From an uncultured Acidobacteriota bacterium (GTDB lineage Bacteria; Acidobacteriota; Vicinamibacteria; Marinacidobacterales; SMYC01), in assembly GCA_947259165.1 (NCBI GenBank), contig CAMYKY010000037.1, forward strand, positions 1 to 42,196: 42,196 nucleotides of DNA. The letters run 5' to 3'. Below the pieces are notes generated by a model. The model was not told where the DNA came from. It did not search any database and saw only the letters and a list, made by a program, of their open reading frames with translations. The position numbers and the translations under genes are program-made. Shown here in pieces: positions 8,270-16,214 of this stretch (within the stretch, counting starts at the first letter, position 1; the number at the start of each line of letters is the position of its first letter).

Positions 8270-9202
8270 TTGGATCGAAAAGACAGCGAGCTCCGGAAGG
8301 ACGGTCAGTCGACGTCCGAACTCGTTTCCGAGGTCGGCTCTCGGCGCTCGGCGGAACCCTTCTCAACCGCCCCCACCCTCTCCAAAACCGACGAGCTGCT
8401 CCACCAAGGTGAAGAGCTCTATTCGATGGGGATGTACGAGCGCGCGATTCACGTCTGGACCCGCATCCTTTTTCTCGAAAAGAGCGACGCCCGTGCGAAG
8501 CCGGCGATCGAGCGTGCAAAGCGTGCGCTCTCCGAGCGTCAGCGCGTGCTCGACGAGGAGCTCGCGGTTGCTACGAGCTTGATCGAACGGGGCGATCTCG
8601 TCGCGGCAACTGCCAGGGTGTATCAGGTGCTTTCGGTCGACCCACGCAACTCCGAAGGGTATCAGCTCGCTGAACGGATCGCGGCGAAGAAACGCCGCCC
8701 GGATTCTGCGCCACCGGTCGCGGTCTCGAAGCAGGTCGTGAACGAGGAGCTTCCGGCCGCGAAGCGCGGTCTCCTGCTGCGTGTCTCCCGTACGGCGGCA
8801 CCGCACTATCAGAGGGGGGCCAGCGGATCTCGTCTCAAGATGGCGGGCTTTGCGCTCGGCGCAGTCCTGGTGTTTGCCTCAGGCGCGCTTTACCTGCGTC
8901 TCAATTGGGAGTCCCTCGTAAGTGATGGCGCCTTCGTTGCCGGGGGTCTCATGGCCGCTGGTGCCGCGGAGCCAGACGAAGCTTATGTTCCGGGATCGTC
9001 GGAGCTTCGCTATTACAACGGAGCGCGCCTTTTTGCGAAAGGACGCTATCGCGAAGCTTTGGCGGAGCTGGCGCTCGTTGCGGGCGATGACCCCGTAGCC
9101 GAACAAGCGCGCGGCCTCATCCTTCGGATCGAGGAACGGCTTCTGCGGGGGGCCACGGAGTCGCCGGTGCTTCTGGACGACGCGGTGGAGTCGACGAGGT
9201 AG
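8270..9202 (+). CDS. TPR protein with one membrane anchor
   Basis: The 310-residue product has tetratricopeptide-like helices at about residues 38-135 (L-L-H-Q-G-E-E-L-Y-S-M-G-M-Y-E-R-A-I then A-T-A-R-V-Y-Q-V-L-S-V-D-P-R-N). A single membrane segment follows at about 190-210 (M-A-G-F-A-L-G-A-V-L-V-F-A-S-G-A-L-Y-L), then a second short TPR unit at 245-285 (Y-N-G-A-R-L-F-A-K-G-R-Y-R-E-A-L-A). The start at TTG 8270 is uncertain, since no ribosome site is obvious. Its substrate is unknown; TPR units bind protein partners. It is separated from ntrX by a repeat and is seven bases from the RDD gene. Confidence 0.72.
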   Translation: MDRKDSELRKDGQSTSELVSEVGSRRSAEPFSTAPTLSKTDELLHQGEELYSMGMYERAIHVWTRILFLEKSDARAKPAIERAKRALSERQRVLDEELAVATSLIERGDLVAATARVYQVLSVDPRNSEGYQLAERIAAKKRRPDSAPPVAVSKQVVNEELPAAKRGLLLRVSRTAAPHYQRGASGSRLKMAGFALGAVLVFASGALYLRLNWESLVSDGAFVAGGLMAAGAAEPDEAYVPGSSELRYYNGARLFAKGRYREALAELALVAGDDPVAEQARGLILRIEERLLRGATESPVLLDDAVESTR

Positions 9203-9209
9203 CGATATC

Positions 9210-10232
9210 GTGTTGTGCGAAAGCTGTCAGTCCGAGATCGAGCCGGTCATGGTCATCTGCCCTGCGTGTGGGGTTCGTATTCAGCATGGGCGCGAGGATG
9301 TGCATTGGAGGCAGCAGGTCCGGGACACAGTCGAGCGGCACAAAGCGAAGCGGCGTCGTGAGCAATCCCGGCACGACGATGACGCTCGCCAACTCTCCAT
9401 TTTTCCAGAATCTTCCGAAGAAGATGAGCAAGACCGTGCCGTGCGAGCCCGTCGGGCGGAGATCCGCGCCCGTGTCGAAGATAGACTCTCCAAGCGCCCG
9501 ACGACGGATCCGCTCGCGCGTAGAGACGACGCTCCTTCCCGTGTGAGGCATCGGGGTGGGGTGGCCGATGTGGGCGACGTTCCGCTCGGTGCCGGAGGCG
9601 GTGCCGCTGCCGCACTCTCGCGCTCCGCTCCCGCACCCGAGGAGCTGACCGATCGCGCGTTTGACCCCACGACCGCCGAGTTTCGTGAAGGCGACTTCGA
9701 CCCCGGTGCCGATCTCGAGATAGCGGTGGATGCACTGATCTCGGATTCGCCTGAAACCCCGTCCGCAGGATGGCGTGAAACGGGGCCAGAAACAGGACGC
9801 GAGCCCTTCATCGGTTTCGGTCTGGCATCGCCGGGTGAGCGACTCTTGTCAGGCTTCATCGATCTCGCGTTCGTGTCGCTCATCCAACTCACGCTGTTTT
9901 ATCTGACGACACACCTCGTCGCGCAGCGTCTCGGCGCCTTGCCGACGTCGGCCGTCGTGGCGATGGGGCTCGTCGGCGCCGTGCTTGCGGCTGGCTACTT
10001 CTTGTTTTTCTGGAGCCTTTCGGGTCAAACGCTAGGGAAGCTTCTTACCGGAGGTCGCGTCGTCTACGCTGGAGGGGAGGGCGCGCTCGGCTTCTCTCGT
10101 GCGGCGGTGCGGCTCGTCGGCGTGTGTCTTTCGGCCGTCCCATTAGGAGCCGGGTTTGTGGGCCTGTGGACGGATACCGAGCGCCGCGGTTGGCACGATC
10201 GCATGGCCGGCACCAAAGTCATTCGCGGCTGA
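9210..10232 (+). CDS. RDD-family membrane protein with N-terminal zinc ribbon
   Basis: Residues 1-22 form a zinc ribbon (C3, C6, C17, C20). A long charged, Arg/Glu/Asp-rich linker covers about residues 27-200. The C-terminal 140 residues are an RDD domain: G-E-R-L-L-S-G-F-I-D-L-A-F near 212, S-L-S-G-Q-T-L-G-K-L-L-T-G near 270 and W-T-D-T-E-R-R-G-W-H-D-R-M-A-G-T-K-V near the end. About three membrane segments are visible. RDD proteins are integral membrane proteins, some linked to ion transport; the role here is not known. The start is GTG, seven bases after the TPR gene, so the two probably share a transcript. Confidence 0.85.
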   Translation: MLCESCQSEIEPVMVICPACGVRIQHGREDVHWRQQVRDTVERHKAKRRREQSRHDDDARQLSIFPESSEEDEQDRAVRARRAEIRARVEDRLSKRPTTDPLARRDDAPSRVRHRGGVADVGDVPLGAGGGAAAALSRSAPAPEELTDRAFDPTTAEFREGDFDPGADLEIAVDALISDSPETPSAGWRETGPETGREPFIGFGLASPGERLLSGFIDLAFVSLIQLTLFYLTTHLVAQRLGALPTSAVVAMGLVGAVLAAGYFLFFWSLSGQTLGKLLTGGRVVYAGGEGALGFSRAAVRLVGVCLSAVPLGAGFVGLWTDTERRGWHDRMAGTKVIRG

Positions 10233-10247
10233 GCGCTCGCAAGAGCC

Positions 10248-10330
10248 CACCACGGGGCCACGGAGGTCATACTCAGTGAAGACCAGGCTTCCCCTCCGTG
10301 TCACCTTCGTGTCTCAGTGTCTCCGTGGTG
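10248..10330. repeat. Inverted CACGGAGG repeat pair
   Basis: The left arm at 10248-10266 (CACCACGG then CCACGGAGG) and the right arm at 10293-10330 (CCTCCGTG ... CTCCGTGGTG) are in opposite orientation, separated by 26 bases. The pair could fold into an imperfect stem. It fills most of the gap between the RDD gene and rqcH. Confidence 0.7.
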
Positions 10331-10379
10331 TGTTCCTGTGCGACCTTGCTTCTGACGCAGGACGTTAAGGCCGGTCACT

Positions 10380-12110
10380 GTGGATCGACTCTTTCTTTCG
10401 GGGCTCGTGCGCGAGATCGCCCCAGCGGTGTGTGGGTGCCGCGTTCGATCCGTCCGGATCGATCCCGATGGCGGCGCGCTGTATCTGGCGTTGAGTGGGT
10501 CTCGAGCGCGTCAAGAGCTCGTGTTGCATGTGCGTCCGGGCACGGCGGGTTTGTTCACGCGCGAGCTCCCGCGTGTCCCTGGATCGTTGTCTCCCCGCGA
10601 GGCGAACTTGGGAAAGTTGCTGGTGTCTTCGGAGATCGTATCGGCGGAAACGTCAGAGCTCGACCGCGTCGTCACGATCGAGCTCGAACAGACGCGTCTT
10701 AGCGGCAAGAAACGCCGGCGCGCCTTGGTGTTCGAGCTCGTCGCCGCGCGCAACAGTCTGTTCGTGGTCGACGCGGATTCGTCGCGCGTCGTCGATGTCG
10801 TGACGACAGGCTCGTCTCGTCTCGCCGTCGGCGATCGGTACCGTCCGCTCGATCCTCCTCCCCATGCGTCGGTCCCCGCGCGCGACTCCGAGGAGCTCGA
10901 GCATCGAATCGGCGTGTCCGGGAGCACGATCGACCACCGCTCGTTGCTGTCGGCTACCGGCTGGACTCCGCTTCTCGTGACGGAGCTGCTTTTTTTGATG
11001 GAGAGCGATAACGGGGTGTCCTTGTCCATAGCGTTCGATACAGTGCAAAGCGGTTTACAAGCAAAACGACCGGGACTTTACGTCGATCGCGATCAGCGTC
11101 ACAAGGTGTTGTTGTCGCCGGTAACGCTTGCGAGCAAGAGCCGGCTAGAACCGCTTCCGGTGGAGAGTTTCAACGCGGCGATGGCCGAGGCCGTGCGGAT
11201 TACGGTGAACGCGGAGCGATCGAGCGGCGCCCGACAGCGGCTCGGCGCCGGTGTTTCACGGCGACTCAAGAGCCTGCGCACGTTGACTCGAAAACTCGAG
11301 GAGCAACGACGAAAGCTCCCCGAGCCGGGCGCGCTGAGGCGAAAGGGCGAAACGCTGCTTGCAGGAATTGGGCAAGCGAAGCGGGTCGGGGGTGCAAGCG
11401 TGCGCGTGCCCGACCCGTTTCATCCTGAGGGGCGTCCGATCGAGATAGAGATAGACCCGCGGATGAGCATCGCCGACAATGCCGAACGGCTGTTTCGCCG
11501 CTCGCGCAAAGCGGAGCGAACCGAGATCGAGCTTCGTCGACGACTCGACGAGTTGCAACAACAGACTCTTTACGCGGAGGGGGTGGGTGTGAGTCTCGAC
11601 GACGCCGTCGGACTCGACGAGCTCGAGGCGATTGAGCGTGAGATGGAAGAGCAAGGGCTCGCGGCTGTTCGGGACAAGCGTGCGCGGAAGGGCTCGCGGG
11701 AGGACCCGAAACGGCCGACGAGGCGCGCGGGTCTCGCGACGCGACTACCCCCGCGGAGCTTCCGCACACATCGAGGTAACGTCATCCTCGTCGGGCGCTC
11801 GGCGCGTTCGAACGCCGATCTCACGTTTCGTTTGGCGAAACCGGGTGACCTTTGGCTTCACGCCTCGGGGATCCCCGGATCGCATGTCGTGTTGAAGTTG
11901 TCGGGGGCGGTTGAAGTGGACGAGCAAGAGATCGCCGAGGCCGCTGGTTACGCAGCCCATTTCAGCAAGGCCCGTCACGACTTGCACGTCGACGTCATGG
12001 TCACCGAGCGCCGCAACGTGAGTAAGATCAAAGGGGCTCCGCCGGGCCTGGTCAGAGTCGAGCGAGCGCGAACCGTTCGCGTTCGCCCCACGCCGCCTGA
12101 GTCGGACTAG
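10380..12110 (+). CDS. rqcH: RqcH / NFACT-family ribosome quality-control protein
   Basis: The 576-residue protein has the NFACT N-terminal domain (residues 1-220), a helix-hairpin-helix and coiled-coil middle (about 255-445, rich in Arg/Glu/Leu), and a C-terminal NFACT-R domain (about 460-570; G-K/R-S-A-R-S-N-A-D-L-T-F-R, D-L-W-L-H-A-S-G-I-P-G-S-H-V-V-L). The Asp-Arg pair D95-R96, which family work links to tRNA binding, is present in S-E-L-D-R-V-V. Homologues bind stalled large ribosomal subunits and add C-terminal alanine tails. The GTG start is preceded by TAAGG at a suitable distance. Confidence 0.88.
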   Translation: MDRLFLSGLVREIAPAVCGCRVRSVRIDPDGGALYLALSGSRARQELVLHVRPGTAGLFTRELPRVPGSLSPREANLGKLLVSSEIVSAETSELDRVVTIELEQTRLSGKKRRRALVFELVAARNSLFVVDADSSRVVDVVTTGSSRLAVGDRYRPLDPPPHASVPARDSEELEHRIGVSGSTIDHRSLLSATGWTPLLVTELLFLMESDNGVSLSIAFDTVQSGLQAKRPGLYVDRDQRHKVLLSPVTLASKSRLEPLPVESFNAAMAEAVRITVNAERSSGARQRLGAGVSRRLKSLRTLTRKLEEQRRKLPEPGALRRKGETLLAGIGQAKRVGGASVRVPDPFHPEGRPIEIEIDPRMSIADNAERLFRRSRKAERTEIELRRRLDELQQQTLYAEGVGVSLDDAVGLDELEAIEREMEEQGLAAVRDKRARKGSREDPKRPTRRAGLATRLPPRSFRTHRGNVILVGRSARSNADLTFRLAKPGDLWLHASGIPGSHVVLKLSGAVEVDEQEIAEAAGYAAHFSKARHDLHVDVMVTERRNVSKIKGAPPGLVRVERARTVRVRPTPPESD

Positions 12111-12129
12111 GGGAGGAACTGAAAAAATC

Positions 12130-12282
12130 GGGCACGGGCACGAAGAAACTAGCGACTTTGCTTTCGTCAGTTTCAGCGGCGCGATGACCGATCTCGCCAC
12201 CGACCGTAGTCAGAAAGACGTCGATGTTACCGAGGTAGTGATTCCTATAACCGCCGTCAAGGTCGAGATCGTGCCCCTGCCC
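12130..12282. repeat. Inverted GGGCACGGGCACG repeat flanking a non-coding stretch
   Basis: GGGCACGGGCACGA at 12130-12143 and TCGTGCCCCTGCCC at 12269-12282 are reverse complements at 13 of 14 positions and enclose about 125 bases. A related copy lies before ribD (20067). The gap 12111-12379 has no credible gene. Confidence 0.65.
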
Positions 12283-12379
12283 GGCTTCTGCGTGAGACCG
12301 CGTGCCATCGTCTTTTCGAGAACGAGTCAGCTCACATTGAGTTCGGGGTCTCGGCGGCGGCGGTATAAGATGTTCCATT

Positions 12380-13599
12380 GTGACCGCGGCGATTCTTGCG
12401 ATTGGGGACGAGCTGCTTGTTCCGGGGCGAGTTGAGACGAATTCGGTTTTCTTGACCGACGAGCTTGCTCGCTCGGGAATTCGAGTGAGCTATCGCGCGG
12501 TTGTGGGCGATGATGAGGAAGCCATCGCGGACGCGACACTCAGCGCGCTCGTTCGGAACGATCTCGTCTTTCTCACCGGTGGGCTCGGACCGACCTTGGA
12601 TGACCGGACCCGCGACGCGGTGTCGAAAGCGCTCGAGCTCGAGATGTCGCACGACGAATCGATACTCCGACTATGCCCGAAGTGAACCGTCGGCAAGCCA
12701 TGGTGCCGAGGGGTGCGACCGTCCTGTCGAACCGACGCGGCACCGCTCCCGGGCTCTGGATCCCGCCTGAGGTGCAAGAATTCGGGGAACACAAGGTCGT
12801 CGTTCTCCTCCCGGGGCCGCCCGCGGAGCTCAGGCCCATGTTTCATGAACAAGTGGCGACACGGCTCGCCGACTACGCTTCGGGTGTCGTCTACGATGTC
12901 AAGAAGCTCTGGATCGCCGGGCTGCCTGAATCGGCGGTGGAACAGAAGATCGTCTCGACGTATCGAAGTGTCGAGAACCCGTCGACGACGATTCTCGCAT
13001 CCGCCGGTCAGGTTGAAATCCGTTTGACTGCCACCGGCGAAACCGCGGAGGCCGCGGCGGCAAAGAACGAGGTTTTGGCGTCGCGATTGAGAGAGTTGCT
13101 CGACGTCGCGATCTTCAGCATGGAGGAAGAAACGCTGGAGGAAGTTGTGGGCGCTCTGCTAGTGGCTCGTGGTCAGCGCATCAGCGTGGCGGAATCTCTC
13201 ACCGGTGGGCTCATCGCCAACCGTATTACAGACGTGTCCGGCTCGAGCCGGTATTTCGATGCGAGCTTTGTCACCTACAGCAACGAGGCCAAAACTGAGC
13301 TGTTAGGCGTACCGGCGGATCTCTTGGAGAAGGTCGGTGCCGTGAGCGAGGAAGTAGCGCGTGCGATGGCCGTAGGCGCGCGCAAGCGAGCCCGAAGCGA
13401 CGTCGCTGTCGCCGTAACCGGAATTGCTGGACCGACGGGTGGGAGCGAAGACAAACCTGTAGGGCTCGTGTACATCGGCCTCGCAGCCGCGAGTGAGACG
13501 CGCGTCGAGCGGTTTCAATTCCCGGGCGCCCGCCGCCAAGTCAAGCGCTGGAGCTCCCAGGCGGCACTCAACATGGTCCGCCTCGAGCTCCTGGGTTGA
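12380..13599 (+). pseudogene. cinA: cinA (competence/damage-inducible, NMN amidase), frameshifted by a small deletion
   Basis: The GTG at 12380 opens a typical CinA N-terminal molybdopterin-binding-like domain (A-I-L-A-I-G-D-E-L-L, then F-L-T-G-G-L-G-P-T-L-D-D). That frame ends at 12685, just after D-E-S-I-L-R. The rest starts at M-P-E-V-N-R-R-Q-A-M (12673) in another frame and runs to 13599. It includes the PncC-type nicotinamide-nucleotide amidase domain (V-A-E-S-L-T-G-G-L-I, Y-F-D-A-S-F-V-T-Y-S-N-E-A-K, G-I-A-G-P-T-G-G). About ten residues usually found between these blocks are missing, so this is a short deletion rather than a single-base slip. The 3' half could still be translated as a separate amidase from the ATG at 12673. 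Confidence 0.82.
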
Positions 13600-13607
13600 T
13601 TTTGTTC

Positions 13608-13806
13608 GCCACGCAGGCACGCAGACACAGCGCAGCAGAGCTGCAACCAAAACTCTCAACACAAAAGCGCAAAGGCGCAGAGACGCAAAGGTCGTCGAAT
13701 GAGTGGCGGTCATTGCTGCCGCAGACGTGGATTTGACACCTACCAAAGAGACGTCCGCGCCGGAGGCGCTCACTTTGCGCCTTTGCGTTGAGTTCTTCTT
13801 CTTTTC
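13608..13806. repeat. GCAAAGGCGCAAAG inverted repeat element in the cinA-thpR gap
   Basis: The gap 13600-13925 is over 300 bases and has no credible gene. It begins with a CACGCAGGCACGCAG word run (13608-13632). A left arm with CTCAAC, GCGCAAAGGCGCAG and ACGCAAAG (13654-13690) and a right arm CTTTGCGCCTTTGCGTTGAG (13773-13792) follow in opposite orientation. The arms are about 80 bases apart. The layout resembles a small non-autonomous palindromic element, but no target-site duplication is clear. Confidence 0.7.
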
Positions 13807-13925
13807 ATAGCAAGCTTTTCGACATTAGTAGTACGGAGGATCAGCGAGAGCGTGACAGTCTTTCCTCTGTGACTCCGTGATGAGGTGAGTCGGTTCGATG
13901 CCGGTAATAATATTGTGGTCGTTTG

Positions 13926-14501
13926 ATGCGTCTGTTTGTGGCGATTGAGCTTTCTTCGGAGGTGCGAGAGTCGATTGCGGCGTTTCAGGAAGAGCTGAAG
14001 CCCCAGGTGAGCTGGGTGCGCTGGGTGAGGCCGGAGAATCTCCACCTGACGCTGCGTTTCGTGGGTGAAGCGGACCCGAGTAAGGTGCAAGCGCTCACCG
14101 AGTTGCTTTCGCAGCCATTGGTCGGCTTCGGGCCTTTTGCCTTCGAGTTGCAGGGGTTCGGGTGTTTCCCCACTCCGAAGCGAGCGCGTGTCATTTGGGT
14201 CGGCGTCAACCCAGTGCCGGCTGAGCTACGTCGCCTGCAGTCGGTTGCTGAGAGCTCGGTTCGGCAACTGGGAGTCGAGCCCGAGATGCGCCCCTTCGAG
14301 CCGCATCTCACTATCGCGAGGCTGAAAAGACCGGATCCAGCACTGGCAGGGATCATTTCTGCGTCGTCAGGGCGAAGCTTCGGACGACTCACCGTCTCAG
14401 AGCTCGTGCTGTTCGAGAGTCGGTTGTCTCCCCGGGGCGCCAGCTATCGTGTGCTCAAGAAGTTGGGCTTGGGTGGGACCGCGCGAGAACAGCTGGTATA
14501 A
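13926..14501 (+). CDS. thpR: RNA 2',3'-cyclic phosphodiesterase (ThpR / LigT)
   Basis: The 191-residue protein has the two H-x-T-x motifs of the 2H phosphoesterase superfamily: H40-L-T-L (E-N-L-H-L-T-L-R-F-V-G) and H127-L-T-I (F-E-P-H-L-T-I-A-R-L). The length is normal for the family. The ATG at 13926 is preferred over the TTG immediately before it, because M-R-L-F-V-A-I-E-L is the usual opening. It opens 2',3'-cyclic phosphate ends of RNA in the cytoplasm. A location next to cinA is common in several phyla. Confidence 0.92.
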   Translation: MRLFVAIELSSEVRESIAAFQEELKPQVSWVRWVRPENLHLTLRFVGEADPSKVQALTELLSQPLVGFGPFAFELQGFGCFPTPKRARVIWVGVNPVPAELRRLQSVAESSVRQLGVEPEMRPFEPHLTIARLKRPDPALAGIISASSGRSFGRLTVSELVLFESRLSPRGASYRVLKKLGLGGTAREQLV

Positions 14502-14502
14502 T
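14474..14502 (+). promoter_or_regulatory. Candidate promoter for the FHA-cyclase gene
   Basis: A perfect TATAAT at 14497-14502 lies 17 bases after TGGGAC (14474-14479) and about 44 bases before the cyclase ATG. It overlaps the end of thpR. Confidence 0.5.
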
Positions 14503-14545
14503 ACCAAGTTACGGGAACCTGTCTTATTTTGGACCACCTCGCCAT

Positions 14546-16159
14546 ATGTATGAGCTAGCGTTTCACGAGGACGGGAGTGAGCAAGTGGTGCCCATCCGTC
14601 CCGCCGGTATCGTCATGGGACGATCGCCGGATTGCGATGTCGTGATCAAAGATTTCGGGGTGTCGCGGCGTCATGCTGAAGTGGTCGTTGATGGTGACCA
14701 CTGCCGCCTCATCGATCTCAAGAGCAAAAACGGCACCCAGGTGAACGGCGCACGCGTTCCCGAGGCTCTGCTTTCGGATGGCGACCAGATTCTTCTGGGG
14801 AAATTCGAGCTCTATTTTCGAAAAACACTCGACGAGAAAGTCGTCCTCGATGAAGAAAAACCGATGCTCGAGGAGGCGGGGACAATCATCCGTAGCGTCG
14901 GGGAGCTCTCGAAGTTCTTTCTCGACGAGAAGCCTCCCGAGGACAAGACCAAGCCACGGGCGGCGCTGCCGTCACCAAGCGGCGAAGCCGACGAGCTGGG
15001 CAAGATCAACCGCGTTTTGAGAAGCTTGTCGGAGTTGGCCAAAGCGCTGATTTCGGCGCAGCCCGAGGAAGTCCCGCGTCGGGTCATGGACGCAGTGTTC
15101 GAGCACATCCCGGCGGACCGTGGCTTCCTCATGTTGTACGACGACGAAGGCAACTTGAAGCCGCGTGTCGTGCACCATCGCCACGGCGACGACGAGAAGA
15201 TCACGATCAGCAAGACGATTGCCGACCGCGTCGTTCAGGACCGGGTGTCCATACTGACATCCGACGCCCAGGTTGACCCTCGATTTGCCACTGGCGACAG
15301 CATTCGCTTCCACGGCATTCGTTCGGCGATGTGTGCGCCGCTGTGGAAGGGAGACGCGGTCATCGGCATCATTCACGTCGACTCTCCAATGCAAACGAAG
15401 ACGTTTACCCCAGATGACCTCGAGCTTCTCTCCGCGCTGTCGAACTACGCGGCGATCGCGATCCAACAGGCCGCATTGAACAAGAAAGTACAAGAAGAGA
15501 AGATCGCCCGCGAGCGGCTCGAAAAGTATTTCTCGCCCAACGTGGCCACTCGAATTCTTTCCGAAGGCGAAATGGACGTCCAGGAGCTCGAAGTGTCGGT
15601 GTTGTTCGCCGATATCGTCGGTTTTACCCCCATGGCGGAGAAGATGAGCCCGCCTTCCGTGGCGAAGCTCCTAAACGAATTCTTCTCGCGGATGGAAGAG
15701 CCTATCTTCGAGCACGAGGGAACGGTCGACAAGTTCATCGGTGATTGCATCATGGCCGTGTTCGGCGCGCCCTACGCGCAAGAGGATCACGCGGAGCGTG
15801 CGGTCCAGGTCGCGCTCGAGATGCGGGAGCGGCTCAATGAGCTCAACAACGAGCGCGCTGGCCAAGCGCCCATTCAGATGCGGATGGGGATCCATAGCGG
15901 TCGCGCCGTGTCCGGCCCGATTGGCTCCGAAAAGCGGAGGGAGTTCACCGTACTCGGCGATACCGTCAACATCGCGTCGCGTATCGAGTCGATGGTCGCG
16001 AAAGAAGGACAAGTCGTGATCGGGGAGAGAACTTTCGAGCTCCTCAAGGGCGACTACGAGTTCCACGACCTCGGTGCGGTTGCGCTGAAGGGCAAAAGCA
16101 AGAGCGTGCGGGTCTACGAAGTCGTGTCCGTGTCAGCGGTGCCGGAGACGGCGCATTGA
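14546..16159 (+). CDS. FHA-GAF class III adenylate cyclase
   Basis: The 537-residue protein carries an FHA domain (residues 1-92; G25-R26, S40-R41-x-H43, K61-N62-G63-T), a GAF domain (about 150-312) and a class III nucleotide cyclase domain (about 345-530). The metal aspartates D356 (L-F-A-D-I-V-G-F) and D400 (F-I-G-D-C-I-M-A-V-F-G), the adenine-selecting K396 and T468 (F-T-V-L-G-D-T-V-N), and the transition-state N475 and R479 are all present. The enzyme should therefore make cAMP. FHA domains bind phosphothreonine, so its activity or location may depend on a Ser/Thr kinase, such as the one at 36018. No membrane segment is seen. Confidence 0.92.
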   Translation: MYELAFHEDGSEQVVPIRPAGIVMGRSPDCDVVIKDFGVSRRHAEVVVDGDHCRLIDLKSKNGTQVNGARVPEALLSDGDQILLGKFELYFRKTLDEKVVLDEEKPMLEEAGTIIRSVGELSKFFLDEKPPEDKTKPRAALPSPSGEADELGKINRVLRSLSELAKALISAQPEEVPRRVMDAVFEHIPADRGFLMLYDDEGNLKPRVVHHRHGDDEKITISKTIADRVVQDRVSILTSDAQVDPRFATGDSIRFHGIRSAMCAPLWKGDAVIGIIHVDSPMQTKTFTPDDLELLSALSNYAAIAIQQAALNKKVQEEKIARERLEKYFSPNVATRILSEGEMDVQELEVSVLFADIVGFTPMAEKMSPPSVAKLLNEFFSRMEEPIFEHEGTVDKFIGDCIMAVFGAPYAQEDHAERAVQVALEMRERLNELNNERAGQAPIQMRMGIHSGRAVSGPIGSEKRREFTVLGDTVNIASRIESMVAKEGQVVIGERTFELLKGDYEFHDLGAVALKGKSKSVRVYEVVSVSAVPETAH

Positions 16160-16214
16160 GTAACCCTCGCCCCACCTTTTTGTATGGTGCCCCACGGAAT
16201 ATCGAGGTGACGCC

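Noticed and set aside
12184..12435. Small ORF in the rqcH-cinA gap
   Set aside because: It crosses the repeat arm and the cinA start in a different frame and has no family resemblance or ribosome site.
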